64,000 nt of DNA from contig NZ_CP021431.1 of assembly GCF_002158905.1 (NCBI RefSeq), forward strand, positions 3,039,001-3,103,000, in the 5' to 3' direction. The stretch comes from Yoonia vestfoldensis. Its GTDB lineage: Bacteria > Pseudomonadota > Alphaproteobacteria > Rhodobacterales > Rhodobacteraceae. Both the position numbers and the translations under genes were made by a program. The notes under the pieces were generated by a model. It saw nothing but the letters and a program-made list of their open reading frames with translations, ran no database searches and was not told the origin of the DNA. The number at the start of each line of letters is the position of its first letter. Within the stretch, counting starts at the first letter, position 1. Positions 6,734-15,172 of this stretch are shown here, one piece after another.

Positions 6734-9412
6734 TTGGCAAAAGCTGGGTCCAGTAAAAAACCAGATCAACTTCAAAGGCCGAATTTATTGCCGATAACAA
6801 ACGCGAATATTCAAACTGAAGTTGACGCATTGCGGGCAATCCTCGACTGGTCGAAGGAGCGTCCCGCTTGGCAGCGCGATGCCCTTCGGCGCCTTCTCCA
6901 AAACGGCGAACTGACCGACGCTGACATCGTGGCGCTCGTCGAGCTATGCAAGGACCAATCGAAGCCATCGCATCCCCTGAGGGAAGAGGACGTCTCGGCT
7001 CAGAAAGCAGGTGCGCCAACAGTGGCGCTGAAGAGCATTCGCAACATCCAGAACGTTAACGCACTCGCCGAGAAGCAAACTCTTTCCTTTATCCCGAAAG
7101 GGATTACGATCATCTACGGCGACAACGGCGCAGGTAAGTCCGGCTATGTCCGTATCCTGAAGCGCTCCTGCCGGGCCAGGAACGCAAAGGGCAACAAGGA
7201 GCCAATTCTTCCCAACATCTACGAAAAAGCCAAAGGGCCACAATACGCAGAGCTTGAGTACCATGCCGGGGCTCAGACGCGAAAGGCGACGTGGCAGACC
7301 GACCAGCCCGCCGATGCACTTCTTTCTGAAATCAGCGTCTTCGACTCCCGCACCGCCAACGTTCACGTGGAGGAAACCAACGATCTCGCCTACACGCCAT
7401 TTCCGATGAAAGTGCTCGAACGGCTGGTCGCGGCTTGCAGGTCGGTCAAGGAGACGATTGACAGCGAGATCGCGGCGATCAAGGCGCAGACCCCGCGCAG
7501 CGTTTTAAATCCTTCATGTTCGCCAAACACTGCCGTTGGGCAGATGATGGCAAAGCTCGGGAAGGATACGAAGCCGGAAGGCGTTGAAGCCCTGGCCGCG
7601 TTGAGCGACGAAGAGGCAGCGCGCCTTGCTGAACTGGCTGCGGATTTCGCCCACGACCCCGACGCCACGGCGCGGCGGCTCCGGGCGCAGAAGACCCGGC
7701 TCGAGAGCATCCGAACGAGGCTTCAGACTTTACGGGCCGCGGCCTCCAACGAAAACGCCGGGCAGCTGGCAACGCTCTCTTCCGATCTCCTCGCCAAAAT
7801 GGAGGCGGCCAGGCTCGCTTCCGCCGCGCTCTTCAAAAACGAGCCGCTGGAGGGCGTTGGATCGGAAACCTGGCGGATACTCTGGGAGGCAGCGCGCGCT
7901 TATTCCACCGCCGAAGCCTATCCGGACACAGCTTTCCCGGTCACCGGCGAGGAAGCCCGCTGCGTCCTTTGCCAACAAGAACTCAGCGAAGAGGCGGTAA
8001 GCCGCGTGCAGCAGTTCCAGGCGTTCATTCAGGACTGCACCCAACAGGATGAAGAAGCCGCCCGGCGCGCGTTCTCAGCCTTCGTCGACACTTTGCGCAG
8101 CGCTTGGCTCGGTCGCAGGACACGTCTGGAAGACCGCAGGTTCCTCGCAGACGAATTCGGGATCCAAGACCTCGCGGCTGCTTACAAGTCATTCACAGTC
8201 AGGACTTTATGGCGACTTCGCGCAGTGCTCCGGGGCGGCGCAGACGTCGCTCTGCCATTGCCGATCCTGGACGAGCTCGGTCTCGATGCCATGATCGATG
8301 CCCTCGATATCCGCGCCAACGCGCTGCTCGCCGATGAGGAAAGCCCCGAACGAAAGGCGCTGAGGGCTGAACTTTCCGGGCTGCAAGACCGGCAGTGGCT
8401 CGCCGGGGTGAAAGACGACGTGCTTGCCGAAATCAGACGTGCGAAGGATGTCGACGCGCTTAACACGGCCTTGAAGGACACGAAGCAGAACACGATCACT
8501 GCGAAAAACACCGAGTTGTCGAGGGCCCTGATCACCGAGCGGCTCCGCGGGCGCTTTTCCCAGGAAATCAATCACCTCGGTCTCGCAGGGCTGGCGATCG
8601 AGCTTGAACAGGCGGGTTCGCAAAGCGGGATCTCCCGGTTCAAAGTCAGCCTGATGCACAAAAAGTCGGAGAATGCCGGAACGATCCTCAGTGAAGGCGA
8701 ATACCGCTGCGTCGCGCTTGCCGGCTTCCTCGCCGAGCTCGCTACGAATGACAGCGAGTCCGGCATCATCTTCGACGATCCCGTCTCGTCTCTGGACCAT
8801 CTCCACCGTGAAGCCATCGCCAAACGTCTGGCCGAGGAAGGGCGCAAACGTCAGGTGATCGTCTTCACCCACGACCTCCCGTTTCTCTTCCTTCTGCGCA
8901 ACGCCTGCGTTCAGGTGGACGATCCCGCGCTGAAGACAGAGGTGGCGGTCCGCCACATTCAGAAGCGGCAGGACACATCGGGCTTTTGCAGGAACGAGCC
9001 GCCCGAGAAGGCGCAGGATGCACTCTCTCGCCTCAAGACAATGCGCATCCACCTCGCGAAAGCAAGGGTCCAGTATGACAACGATCCGGACGGCACAGAC
9101 TGGCTGATGACCGCCCGCGGGCTCACCGACAGCCTTCGTCAGACGTGGGAGGCCGCTGTCGAGGATTCAATTGCGCCTGTGCTCCGTACCTTCTCCAGCA
9201 AAGTGAACACGAAGGGCTTTGCCAAACTCTCAGCAATCACCGAGCAGCACGCCAAGACCATGCGCCATCACTATGGGGAATGCTCAATACTGCTTCACAA
9301 GATTTCGGATGCGATGAACCCCGTCGCTCCAACGCCTGACCGTATCGAGAAGGAACTTGACGCATTAACGGTCTGGCTCGACGATGTCTCAACCCGACAG
9401 AAGCAAATTTGA
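6734..9412 (+). CDS. AAA_13-type ABC ATPase with zinc-hook CxxC, RloC/PrrC-like
   Basis: The product is 892 residues if it starts at the TTG at 6734. TTG at 6787 (AAAGG upstream) is an alternative, and no early ATG exists. Seen: Walker A GDNGAGKSG (129-137); a long helical middle with Cys410-x2-Cys413; ABC signature LSEGEYRCVALAGF (652-665); Walker B and D-loop IIFDDPVSSLD (678-688); and switch His713 in VFTHD. The arrangement is that of AAA_13 proteins such as RloC and PrrC, which link an SMC/Rad50-like ATPase to an anticodon nuclease used against phage. The tail has R802-x3-E806 and later histidines (839, 845, 846, 855) that could mimic the nuclease R-E-H triad, but this is tentative. It sits in the cargo next to a WYL regulator. 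Confidence 0.75.
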   Translation: MAKAGSSKKPDQLQRPNLLPITNANIQTEVDALRAILDWSKERPAWQRDALRRLLQNGELTDADIVALVELCKDQSKPSHPLREEDVSAQKAGAPTVALKSIRNIQNVNALAEKQTLSFIPKGITIIYGDNGAGKSGYVRILKRSCRARNAKGNKEPILPNIYEKAKGPQYAELEYHAGAQTRKATWQTDQPADALLSEISVFDSRTANVHVEETNDLAYTPFPMKVLERLVAACRSVKETIDSEIAAIKAQTPRSVLNPSCSPNTAVGQMMAKLGKDTKPEGVEALAALSDEEAARLAELAADFAHDPDATARRLRAQKTRLESIRTRLQTLRAAASNENAGQLATLSSDLLAKMEAARLASAALFKNEPLEGVGSETWRILWEAARAYSTAEAYPDTAFPVTGEEARCVLCQQELSEEAVSRVQQFQAFIQDCTQQDEEAARRAFSAFVDTLRSAWLGRRTRLEDRRFLADEFGIQDLAAAYKSFTVRTLWRLRAVLRGGADVALPLPILDELGLDAMIDALDIRANALLADEESPERKALRAELSGLQDRQWLAGVKDDVLAEIRRAKDVDALNTALKDTKQNTITAKNTELSRALITERLRGRFSQEINHLGLAGLAIELEQAGSQSGISRFKVSLMHKKSENAGTILSEGEYRCVALAGFLAELATNDSESGIIFDDPVSSLDHLHREAIAKRLAEEGRKRQVIVFTHDLPFLFLLRNACVQVDDPALKTEVAVRHIQKRQDTSGFCRNEPPEKAQDALSRLKTMRIHLAKARVQYDNDPDGTDWLMTARGLTDSLRQTWEAAVEDSIAPVLRTFSSKVNTKGFAKLSAITEQHAKTMRHHYGECSILLHKISDAMNPVAPTPDRIEKELDALTVWLDDVSTRQKQI

Positions 9413-9568
9413 GCCACCCGAGTGATCGCCGCGCAGTAACGGGCCAAACTTTTTCGGACGGCTGCTTCTGGCGCATCGCATCCACTCATGCGAAGCGCAG
9501 CGAATGGCCGCTGTCCGGCCTCATCGACGAGTGTACAAGCTCCTTCGCAGGCCCTGGTGGACCCTGCA

Positions 9569-10561
9569 TCATGGCAACACGCGAACGGATGCATTCCGGT
9601 GTGCTAATGCCATCTCCCGCAACGCCGCCGGCTCAACCACCTCAACCTCCCTGCCCCACTTCGCGAGATGCCAAGCCATCTCGACCAGCCCGCTAGCTTC
9701 GAAGCTGACCAGTAAGCCGCCATCCTCCAGATCAGTCACTTCCTGTCGCGGGTGGAACTCAAACTCCCGGGCTGTCGGCGCAGCGGCTGGGCTGAACCGC
9801 CACACAACCCGGGTGAACTCCTCGTCCGAATGAAACGACCCGAACGATCTGGCGGCGTAGGCCTCAAGATCGAACCCCTTGTCCTTCTCGAACCAGTCAT
9901 TGGTGATTTCGGCTTTCGCGATGCGATCCATTCGAAAGCGGCGCAGGTTGGCATCCTTAGCTGTATCGCGCGCAATCAAGTAATGCCGCGTGCCGAGCAG
10001 GATCCCGTATGGCTCGATCACGCGCCTGTGCGGCTTCGCGTCCTGCGCTCCCTTGTATCGGATGATGAGCCGGAACGGCCCTCTGAGGGCAGCCGAAACG
10101 ACGTTTAGCACAGCCGGAGAGGTTTTGACCTTCGGGCCAGGGCGGCAAGCATAGCCTTTGGCCTCGAGGATCGCCTCGGCATCCACCTCCATGCTTCGGG
10201 CCTGTGCTGACGGCAAGGTTGCCACCAAGCGATCCCGCAGCGACCGCAGCGCCTCCAATTCAATATGCGCCCCCTCCCGCTCAGCCCGTATGATGCTGGC
10301 CTCGAGTGCTACGAGTTCGCGGCGATAGAGCCCCTGCATGCCGAGCATGCTGGTGTCGCGCAGCTTCCACCGGCGACGCCGCTCGCTGTCCGTCTGATGG
10401 GAGATACTTGGAAAGACATCTTTCAGGGCAGCAATCATGCGCTGGGCGGTCCGTTCATTCACGCTGAACGCTTCGGCGACCTCCTTTACAGTGATCCCAC
10501 CGTGCCGGCTGGCCGACATGCCTGCAAGCTTCAACAGGTCTTGTGCCTTTTGGAACGACAT
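9569..10561 (-). CDS. WYL-domain transcriptional regulator
   Basis: The product has 330 residues from the ATG at 10561 (MSFQKAQDLLKLAGMSASR). The frame is open upstream, but that part lies over the palindromic operators. An N-terminal winged helix (GGITVKEVAEAFSVNERTAQRMI) is followed by a WYL domain (FRLIIRYKGAQDAKPHRRVIEPYGILLGTRHYLIA) and a C-terminal WCX-like region. WYL regulators often control phage-defence loci by binding a nucleotide or nucleic-acid ligand. The gene converges on the AAA_13 ATPase, with 156 bp between their stop codons, and is divergent from the 10799 gene. A role as regulator of this cargo is inferred. Confidence 0.88.
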   Translation of the reverse strand: MSFQKAQDLLKLAGMSASRHGGITVKEVAEAFSVNERTAQRMIAALKDVFPSISHQTDSERRRRWKLRDTSMLGMQGLYRRELVALEASIIRAEREGAHIELEALRSLRDRLVATLPSAQARSMEVDAEAILEAKGYACRPGPKVKTSPAVLNVVSAALRGPFRLIIRYKGAQDAKPHRRVIEPYGILLGTRHYLIARDTAKDANLRRFRMDRIAKAEITNDWFEKDKGFDLEAYAARSFGSFHSDEEFTRVVWRFSPAAAPTAREFEFHPRQEVTDLEDGGLLVSFEASGLVEMAWHLAKWGREVEVVEPAALREMALAHRNASVRVLP

Positions 10562-10596
10562 GGCGCTTATCCCCGACAGTTCTTGACGTAGTGCCT

Positions 10597-10628
10597 GGGT
10601 TATAACCCGAGAGAGGACGATTCGTCCT
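10597..10628. promoter_or_regulatory. Two adjacent palindromes, probable WYL operators
   Basis: GGGTTATAACCC (10597-10608) is a perfect 12-bp palindrome. AGGACGATTCGTCCT (10614-10628) is a perfect seven-bp inverted repeat around one base. Both lie just upstream of the WYL gene in its divergent spacer and are good candidates for an autoregulatory operator. Confidence 0.5.
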
Positions 10629-10798
10629 AAGGATGCCGATCGATTGGAGAATTTGGCAGTCACCGCATGACCGTGAATGCGGGGGGGCTGCTTCATGCGA
10701 CCTGCACCCCGGAGTTTCTGCCTCGCTGCCACTTGGGCGGCGTCAGCAACTTGCCAGGCCGCCCGCTGTCTTACCTCGACATCAGAACTGGAGCCCGC

Positions 10799-11395
10799 AT
10801 GGCACTACCTCAAAGAGCATTCTTCACCCTGCACGAAACCGCGTCCCGATGGGGCTGCACCATCGCCGACATTGGCGGATGGGCCACCGAGGGCAAGCTG
10901 GACATCGTCACAGGGATTTCTCTCGCAATCTGCGGCGACGAGAAGGTCTCCGGCAAGATCACGATCTCGCCGATGGACATGCTGCCCCTCTTTCGCCGCG
11001 CGGGCACCGGCCCCACGGTCATCAAGCTACAGCGGATCAAGCCCGAGCATTCCCAAGACTGGTGCTATGTCACTGAGCCCGCGGATGGGGTCGAAGTCTC
11101 GATCGCCGATCTCTTGATCAGCGGCCAGGACGTTCTGCGGTTCGAAGACGAGTACGATCTTCTGCGCCGTATCGGTGGCGGCACAGGCGCGCTCTCGCCC
11201 TATGACTGGGAGGGCATGTATGTGGCCCTACTGAAGCGCGTCCACGAACATGGCATCCCCGAGACCCAGGCCGAACTGATCGGTTATCTTCAGGACTGGT
11301 TCGCCGATGTGGCCGAGAACGGGGAAATCCCTGACGAGAGTACCATTCGGCGTCGCCTGCGGCCCTTCTGGCGCGCACTTCGCGGCGAGAAGTAA
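10799..11395 (+). CDS. Hypothetical protein, possible DNA-binding domain, integrase neighbour
   Basis: The product has 198 residues from the ATG at 10799, with GGAG seven bases upstream. The N-terminus (RAFFTLHETASRWGCTIADIGGWATEGKLDI) resembles a MerR/excisionase-like winged helix. The C-terminus (GYLQDWFADVAENGEIPDESTIRRRLRPFWRAL) looks like a second helix-turn-helix with a basic helix. I do not recognise a named family. It is divergent from the WYL gene across the two palindromes and ends 12 bp from the convergent integrase. It may be an element-borne regulator or relaxosome/replication helper; the function is unknown. Confidence 0.6.
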   Translation: MALPQRAFFTLHETASRWGCTIADIGGWATEGKLDIVTGISLAICGDEKVSGKITISPMDMLPLFRRAGTGPTVIKLQRIKPEHSQDWCYVTEPADGVEVSIADLLISGQDVLRFEDEYDLLRRIGGGTGALSPYDWEGMYVALLKRVHEHGIPETQAELIGYLQDWFADVAENGEIPDESTIRRRLRPFWRALRGEK

Positions 11396-11407
11396 GCGGC
11401 CCCGATT

Positions 11408-12673
11408 TTAGGCCCGCTTTGCCTCTTTCTCGGCATCCGCGTCATGCACAATCTTCGGGCGTGGCCGGAACATGCCGGCCACAGCATCGACCCCGGCGCG
11501 CAAAGGCGAGTCCATCAAATGAGCATAGCGCAGGGTCGTCTGCATCTGGCTGTGGCCGAGAAGCTTGCCGATCATTTCCAACGAGGCGCCGCCGCTGACC
11601 AAGAGCGAAGCGAATGTATGGCGCAGGTCATGGATGCGTACATCCGGCAGATCTGCCTCGCGCTGCACCTTTACCCAAAACCGGCGGATTTCCTTGACGG
11701 GCTGGCCCGGCACATCGCCGGGGAAGAGCCATGGATTGCCCTTGGGCACTACAAGCGCCCGCTGGCGCACGATCGCCGCGACATCCGCAGAGATCGGCAC
11801 CCGGTGGATCTTGCGCTGCTTCGTGGTCGCTGCAGGCTTTGACCAAATCCCAAGCTCTAGATTGAATTGCTCGAACTGCGCCTGGCGCACCTCCCCAACG
11901 CGGGACCCCGTCAACATGCAGATGCGGATGATGCCCGCGGCCCGCTGATCTTCGGCCGCATCCAACACCTCGGCCAGCCGGCCGATTTCGTCGTGGGAGA
12001 GGAAGCGTTCACGTGCTGTCTCGACACGTTTCTTGAACCCAGCGGCCGGATTGTCCGTGCGCCAGCCCCACTGGATGGCAAGGTTAAACATCTTGCGCAG
12101 CACTTCGCCAACGCGGTTGGCGCGCACCGGCGTGGGCTTGCGCCCCTGCAGCTTGCGCGCACGATTGTTGGGCTTCGCCTTCGATGGCCGCGCCCTGCCC
12201 TCTGCAATCAGGTTCAAAAGCTTTGTCACATCATGTGGCGTGATCTCGGTCACCAGCTTGTTGCCCCAATGCGGTGCGACGAGCTTGGTCAGGAAGGATT
12301 TATGATCGGACGCGCTCAAAGGCGTCAGCGTTGAGGCATGCTCGATCAAATACCGCTCGATCATGTCGTTGAAGCGGGGCGCCTCACGCAGCGTGTCGCG
12401 TTCCTCCATCGGATCTGTGCCCTCGTCGATCAGACGGCGCAGGTCTCGGGCCCGCTCCCGGGCCGCAGTGACGCTCCACTCAGGCCAACGCCCGATCGCC
12501 ATGCGGCGCTGGCGGCCCGCAAAGCGATAATCCATCACGAAGGACCGCTCGCCCGAGGGCATCACGCGGATGGACAGCCCCCGTATCTCGGTATCGAAGA
12601 CCTGATAGGCCCGATCTTCTTCAGGGATCTGCTCACGCACGGTTTTATCATTTAATCGCAATCGGTTGACCAT
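11408..12673 (-). CDS. Tyrosine-type site-specific integrase
   Basis: The product has 421 residues from the ATG at 12673, with GGAGG seven bases upstream (ATG 12679 is too close to it). The open frame continuing to 13066 runs through repeats and is not coding. It has an N-terminal DUF4102-like arm-binding domain (RSFVMDYRFAGRQRRMAIGRW), a core-binding SAM-like domain, and a catalytic domain with Arg in LTGSRVGEV, HDLRHTF (His-x2-Arg), LLGHSQMQTT and Tyr in LRYAH. P4-type integrases of this kind insert elements at tRNA 3' ends, which fits the tRNA-Met fragment at 6344. It probably mobilises the element and is divergent from the excisionase-like gene at 13265. Confidence 0.95.
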   Translation of the reverse strand: MVNRLRLNDKTVREQIPEEDRAYQVFDTEIRGLSIRVMPSGERSFVMDYRFAGRQRRMAIGRWPEWSVTAARERARDLRRLIDEGTDPMEERDTLREAPRFNDMIERYLIEHASTLTPLSASDHKSFLTKLVAPHWGNKLVTEITPHDVTKLLNLIAEGRARPSKAKPNNRARKLQGRKPTPVRANRVGEVLRKMFNLAIQWGWRTDNPAAGFKKRVETARERFLSHDEIGRLAEVLDAAEDQRAAGIIRICMLTGSRVGEVRQAQFEQFNLELGIWSKPAATTKQRKIHRVPISADVAAIVRQRALVVPKGNPWLFPGDVPGQPVKEIRRFWVKVQREADLPDVRIHDLRHTFASLLVSGGASLEMIGKLLGHSQMQTTLRYAHLMDSPLRAGVDAVAGMFRPRPKIVHDADAEKEAKRA

Positions 12674-12755
12674 ATTCATACCTCCTTCATGCGCATGACA
12701 CAGGCGTAGATGCGCAAGCTTATCAAGCGAAGCATGAGGTTTTGGGTGGCATACA

Positions 12756-13187
12756 GGCGGTGACCGGCGGTGATGCGCCAAATGGCTGCCCGTCATTGAA
12801 AACATGGGAGAAAATGCCTGGCGGCGTTCATTGCGCTGGGCGAATCCGCCCACAAGCGGATTGGGTCTCGTGCCCAAAAGCGCACCCAAGAGGCCATTTC
12901 CCCCCCAGACCAAGCCCTGATTTTGTAAATTTCGTTTAAAATCAATGACCGGCAAGGGTCCGGACCCCTTGCCGGTTGGGCGAATACCTTTGAACGCCCG
13001 TGAAACCCGCTGAAACACGGCGAAATCTTGTAAATTGGCCAGTTTTGGGTCGCTGCGACTCTCCATCGGTCAATTCGCGAAGGTTCTGCGCCGTCCTGTG
13101 CCGCAAACTCGACCGGCGCCAAAACCGTAAAACCTCAATGATATCAATAACCGGCAGCCATTTGGCGCATCACCGCCGGTCTCCGCC
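12756..13187. repeat. 44-bp inverted repeats in the integrase-excisionase spacer
   Basis: The arm at 12756-12799 and the reverse complement of 13144-13187 match at 41 of 44 positions by eye; the shared core is CAGCCATTTGGCGCATCACC. Between them lies a strong hairpin at 12948-12976 (11-bp stem ACCGGCAAGGG, loop TCCGGAC), whose left edge again carries TCAATGACCGGCA, the end of the repeat unit. The whole spacer, 12674-13264 (590 bp), holds no gene I can support. It may contain integrase or excisionase binding sites, or the promoter and operator region of the early genes. Confidence 0.75.
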
Positions 13188-13264
13188 TTCCCGCCACCCT
13201 TTTCCGTCTGCGCTTCTGAAGCCCTGAACCCTGCCCGCGTCGGGCCAAACTCAGGAGAACCCAG

Positions 13265-13513
13265 ATGCCAGACATTGGAACTGCCCCGCGATCCAGTAGC
13301 CCTCAGCGCCTGATGAGCGGTTGGATCAGCCGCCTCGACCTCGCCCTTGAGCTCGGGGTCACCGTTGAAACCCTGCACCGCTGGGAGAAGATCCGCTTCG
13401 GCCCGCCCTGCGTGCGTGCCGGTCGCAAGATCTATTATCGCCGAGATGCCGTGCAGGAATGGCTGATGCTGCAGGAAGCCCCTGCACCGCGTCGTGCGGG
13501 GTCACGCCGATGA
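13265..13513 (+). CDS. Helix-turn-helix excisionase-like protein
   Basis: The product has 82 residues with GGAG seven bases before the ATG at 13265. The core SGWISRLDLALELGVTVETLHRWEK, then KIYYRRDAVQEWLM, is the MerR/AlpA/Xis-type winged helix used by small phage and island excisionases. It is the first gene of a tight, co-directional run (13265-15861) whose members overlap by ATGA. It probably directs excision with the integrase, or regulates the early operon. Confidence 0.8.
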   Translation: MPDIGTAPRSSSPQRLMSGWISRLDLALELGVTVETLHRWEKIRFGPPCVRAGRKIYYRRDAVQEWLMLQEAPAPRRAGSRR

Positions 13514-13773
13514 GCATCCCCCTTCCCTTTCGCAAGCCCAGCGCCCGGGACCGTGTCCGCCAGGAGTGGATTGAGGAGCGCCGGCGCGAAGCGCGCATGG
13601 TGGTCGCCGATATGGTTCACCATTCCGACTATCTCGTTCGCCTCGCCTGTAATGTGTTGGTCCAGCATGGTGAAACCCCCGAAGAGCGCGAGGATGCCCG
13701 CATCCTTCTTGTCGTACTCGATGCCAAAACACCAGGGCGGCTGCCTGCGCCAGATCGGGAGGGCCGCTCATGA
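13510..13773 (+). CDS. Small hypothetical phage protein
   Basis: The product has 87 residues from the ATG at 13510, which overlaps the previous stop (ATGA). The sequence is charged and helical (RDRVRQEWIEERRREARMVVADMVHHSDY), with no signal peptide and no membrane segment. No named family is recognised. Its place in the translationally coupled early operon, between the excisionase-like and VRR-NUC genes, points to a phage replication or regulation accessory. Confidence 0.65.
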   Translation: MSIPLPFRKPSARDRVRQEWIEERRREARMVVADMVHHSDYLVRLACNVLVQHGETPEEREDARILLVVLDAKTPGRLPAPDREGRS

Positions 13774-14165
13774 AGCGACGCGGAACACCCGAGGCAGATC
13801 TGCAGCGCGCTGTCGTAACCGCGCTGCGCTTTGCCCTCCCCAAGGGCTCGATCATTCATCACAGCGCCAACGAGGTGACAGAGGCAGGCCCGCGCGGGGC
13901 TAAGCGCCAGGCGATCTTGGTAGGCATGGGCGTCCATACCGGCTTTGCCGACCTGATCGTCCTCTGCGGTGGCCGCGTGCTGTTCCTCGAGCTGAAATCC
14001 CTCAAGGGGCGGCTGAGCCCAGCGCAGGAGGCGTTCAGGGACACCGTGCTGGCCCAGGGGTTCGGCTGGGCGCTGGTACGATCGCTTGATGACGCTCTAA
14101 GCGCCTTGGCGGATCATGGATTTACGACGCGCATCGCCTCTCCATCTGGGAGGGTCGCACCATGA
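13770..14165 (+). CDS. VRR-NUC domain nuclease
   Basis: The product has 131 residues and overlaps the previous gene by ATGA. It has the PD-(D/E)xK-like VRR-NUC fold: an early acid in GTPEADLQRAVV, Asp in GVHTGFADLIVL, and ELK in VLFLELKSLKGRLSPAQ. Stand-alone VRR-NUC proteins in phages act as structure-specific (junction or flap) endonucleases in replication or recombination. The metal-binding residues are intact. Confidence 0.88.
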   Translation: MKRRGTPEADLQRAVVTALRFALPKGSIIHHSANEVTEAGPRGAKRQAILVGMGVHTGFADLIVLCGGRVLFLELKSLKGRLSPAQEAFRDTVLAQGFGWALVRSLDDALSALADHGFTTRIASPSGRVAP

Positions 14166-15172
14166 GCCATGCTGCCACAAACTGGGCGATCCAACAGCGC
14201 GGGCTCAAGCCCACCACCAAAATCGTGCTTTGGCATCTCTGCGACCGGTTCAACCCGGACTTCGGCTGTTTTCCATCCCAGGAGCAGCTCGCCCATGATT
14301 GCGAGATCAGCCGATCAACGCTGAATGACCACCTGACGCTGCTCGAGAGTGCTGGGCTGATCCGCCGCGTACAGCGGCTGAATCCAGGCACCAAGCGACA
14401 GATGCCGACCCGCTACATCTTGGCCTTCGAGCCGGGCTTTACCCAAGATCGCGCGGTCCCGGGTCCGAAAACCGGACACGGCTTCGATGCGACCTACACA
14501 GGCGAAGCTGAGGATTCGGAAATCACAGCCATTTCTGAGGATAACTCTGTGGATAACCCGCACCTGTGTCCGAAATCCACACACGGAGCCGTGTCCGATT
14601 TTCACCCCGACCCGTGTCCGGAAAATGCCGATTCCCGTGTCCGAAATCCGGACAGTAACCTTGTAAGAGAACCAGTAAGTAAACCAGCAAAGGAGGAGGA
14701 GGACGCGCAAGCGCGCGAAATCGTCGATGAAGAGTTTTTCGGATCGCTGCTGGCGGCACTGGGCTTTGACCCTGACAGACCTCTCCCCGGCTGGTGGCAG
14801 GGCTGGCCGCCCCGGGAGCATGTTCGGCGCTGGCAAACGGACCTTGGCCTAACCGGCGCCGAGATCCTCGAGGCCGCAGAAGCGTCCCGCCAGGACCACC
14901 CCGAGCCGCCAGATGGGCCCAAGGGCCTGGATCGGGTGATGCAGCGCGCCGCCCAGCGCAAGGCGGATACAAAATCACGTGGTCGGAGCAAGGCGCGAAA
15001 GTCCGCGAAGTCCGAAACGCGGCCAATCACCGACTTGCCCGCATTCTACGCCGAGATGGTCAACTCCGATCGCTACCTGCCCGTCAGCGCGATCTCCAAC
15101 TCCATGCGCGATGCCATGCTGGCCCGGGGCCTCGTGACGGTTGAGCGTCTGCGCGACCGAGGTATCCGATGA
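14162..15172 (+). CDS. Helix-turn-helix protein, probable phage replication initiator
   Basis: The product has 336 residues, coupled to the VRR-NUC gene by ATGA. The N-terminal winged helix (TKIVLWHLCDRFNPDFGCFPSQEQLAHDCEISRSTLNDHL) is the HTH_36 type found in phage and plasmid replication initiators. The middle (about 100-180) is low in order, and its codons carry iteron-like repeats and a DnaA box. The C-terminus is basic, then ends in a short domain (DLPAFYAEMVNSDRYLPVSAIS). An origin inside an initiator gene is the arrangement known from lambda O. The initiator role is inferred from the domain, the repeats and the position. Confidence 0.7.
   Translation: MSHAATNWAIQQRGLKPTTKIVLWHLCDRFNPDFGCFPSQEQLAHDCEISRSTLNDHLTLLESAGLIRRVQRLNPGTKRQMPTRYILAFEPGFTQDRAVPGPKTGHGFDATYTGEAEDSEITAISEDNSVDNPHLCPKSTHGAVSDFHPDPCPENADSRVRNPDSNLVREPVSKPAKEEEDAQAREIVDEEFFGSLLAALGFDPDRPLPGWWQGWPPREHVRRWQTDLGLTGAEILEAAEASRQDHPEPPDGPKGLDRVMQRAAQRKADTKSRGRSKARKSAKSETRPITDLPAFYAEMVNSDRYLPVSAISNSMRDAMLARGLVTVERLRDRGIR
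14548..14660. other. Probable phage replication origin: DnaA box plus TGTCCG iterons
   Basis: A perfect DnaA box TGTGGATAA lies at 14548-14556. TGTCCG then starts at 14567, 14592, 14615 and 14638, a spacing of 25, 23 and 23 bp. Inverted copies (CGGACA) lie at 14473-14478 and 14649-14654. An A-rich stretch follows at about 14655-14695 in otherwise GC-rich DNA and could be the unwinding element. All of this is inside the initiator-like gene. Confidence 0.65.

Noticed and set aside
12948-12976. Hairpin as a Rho-independent terminator
   Set aside because: No convincing T-run follows on either strand; it is better listed as part of the repeat structure.
12674-13066. N-terminal extension of the integrase frame
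   Set aside because: It crosses the inverted-repeat and hairpin region and lies before a strong ribosome site at the 12673 start; no integrase has such an end.
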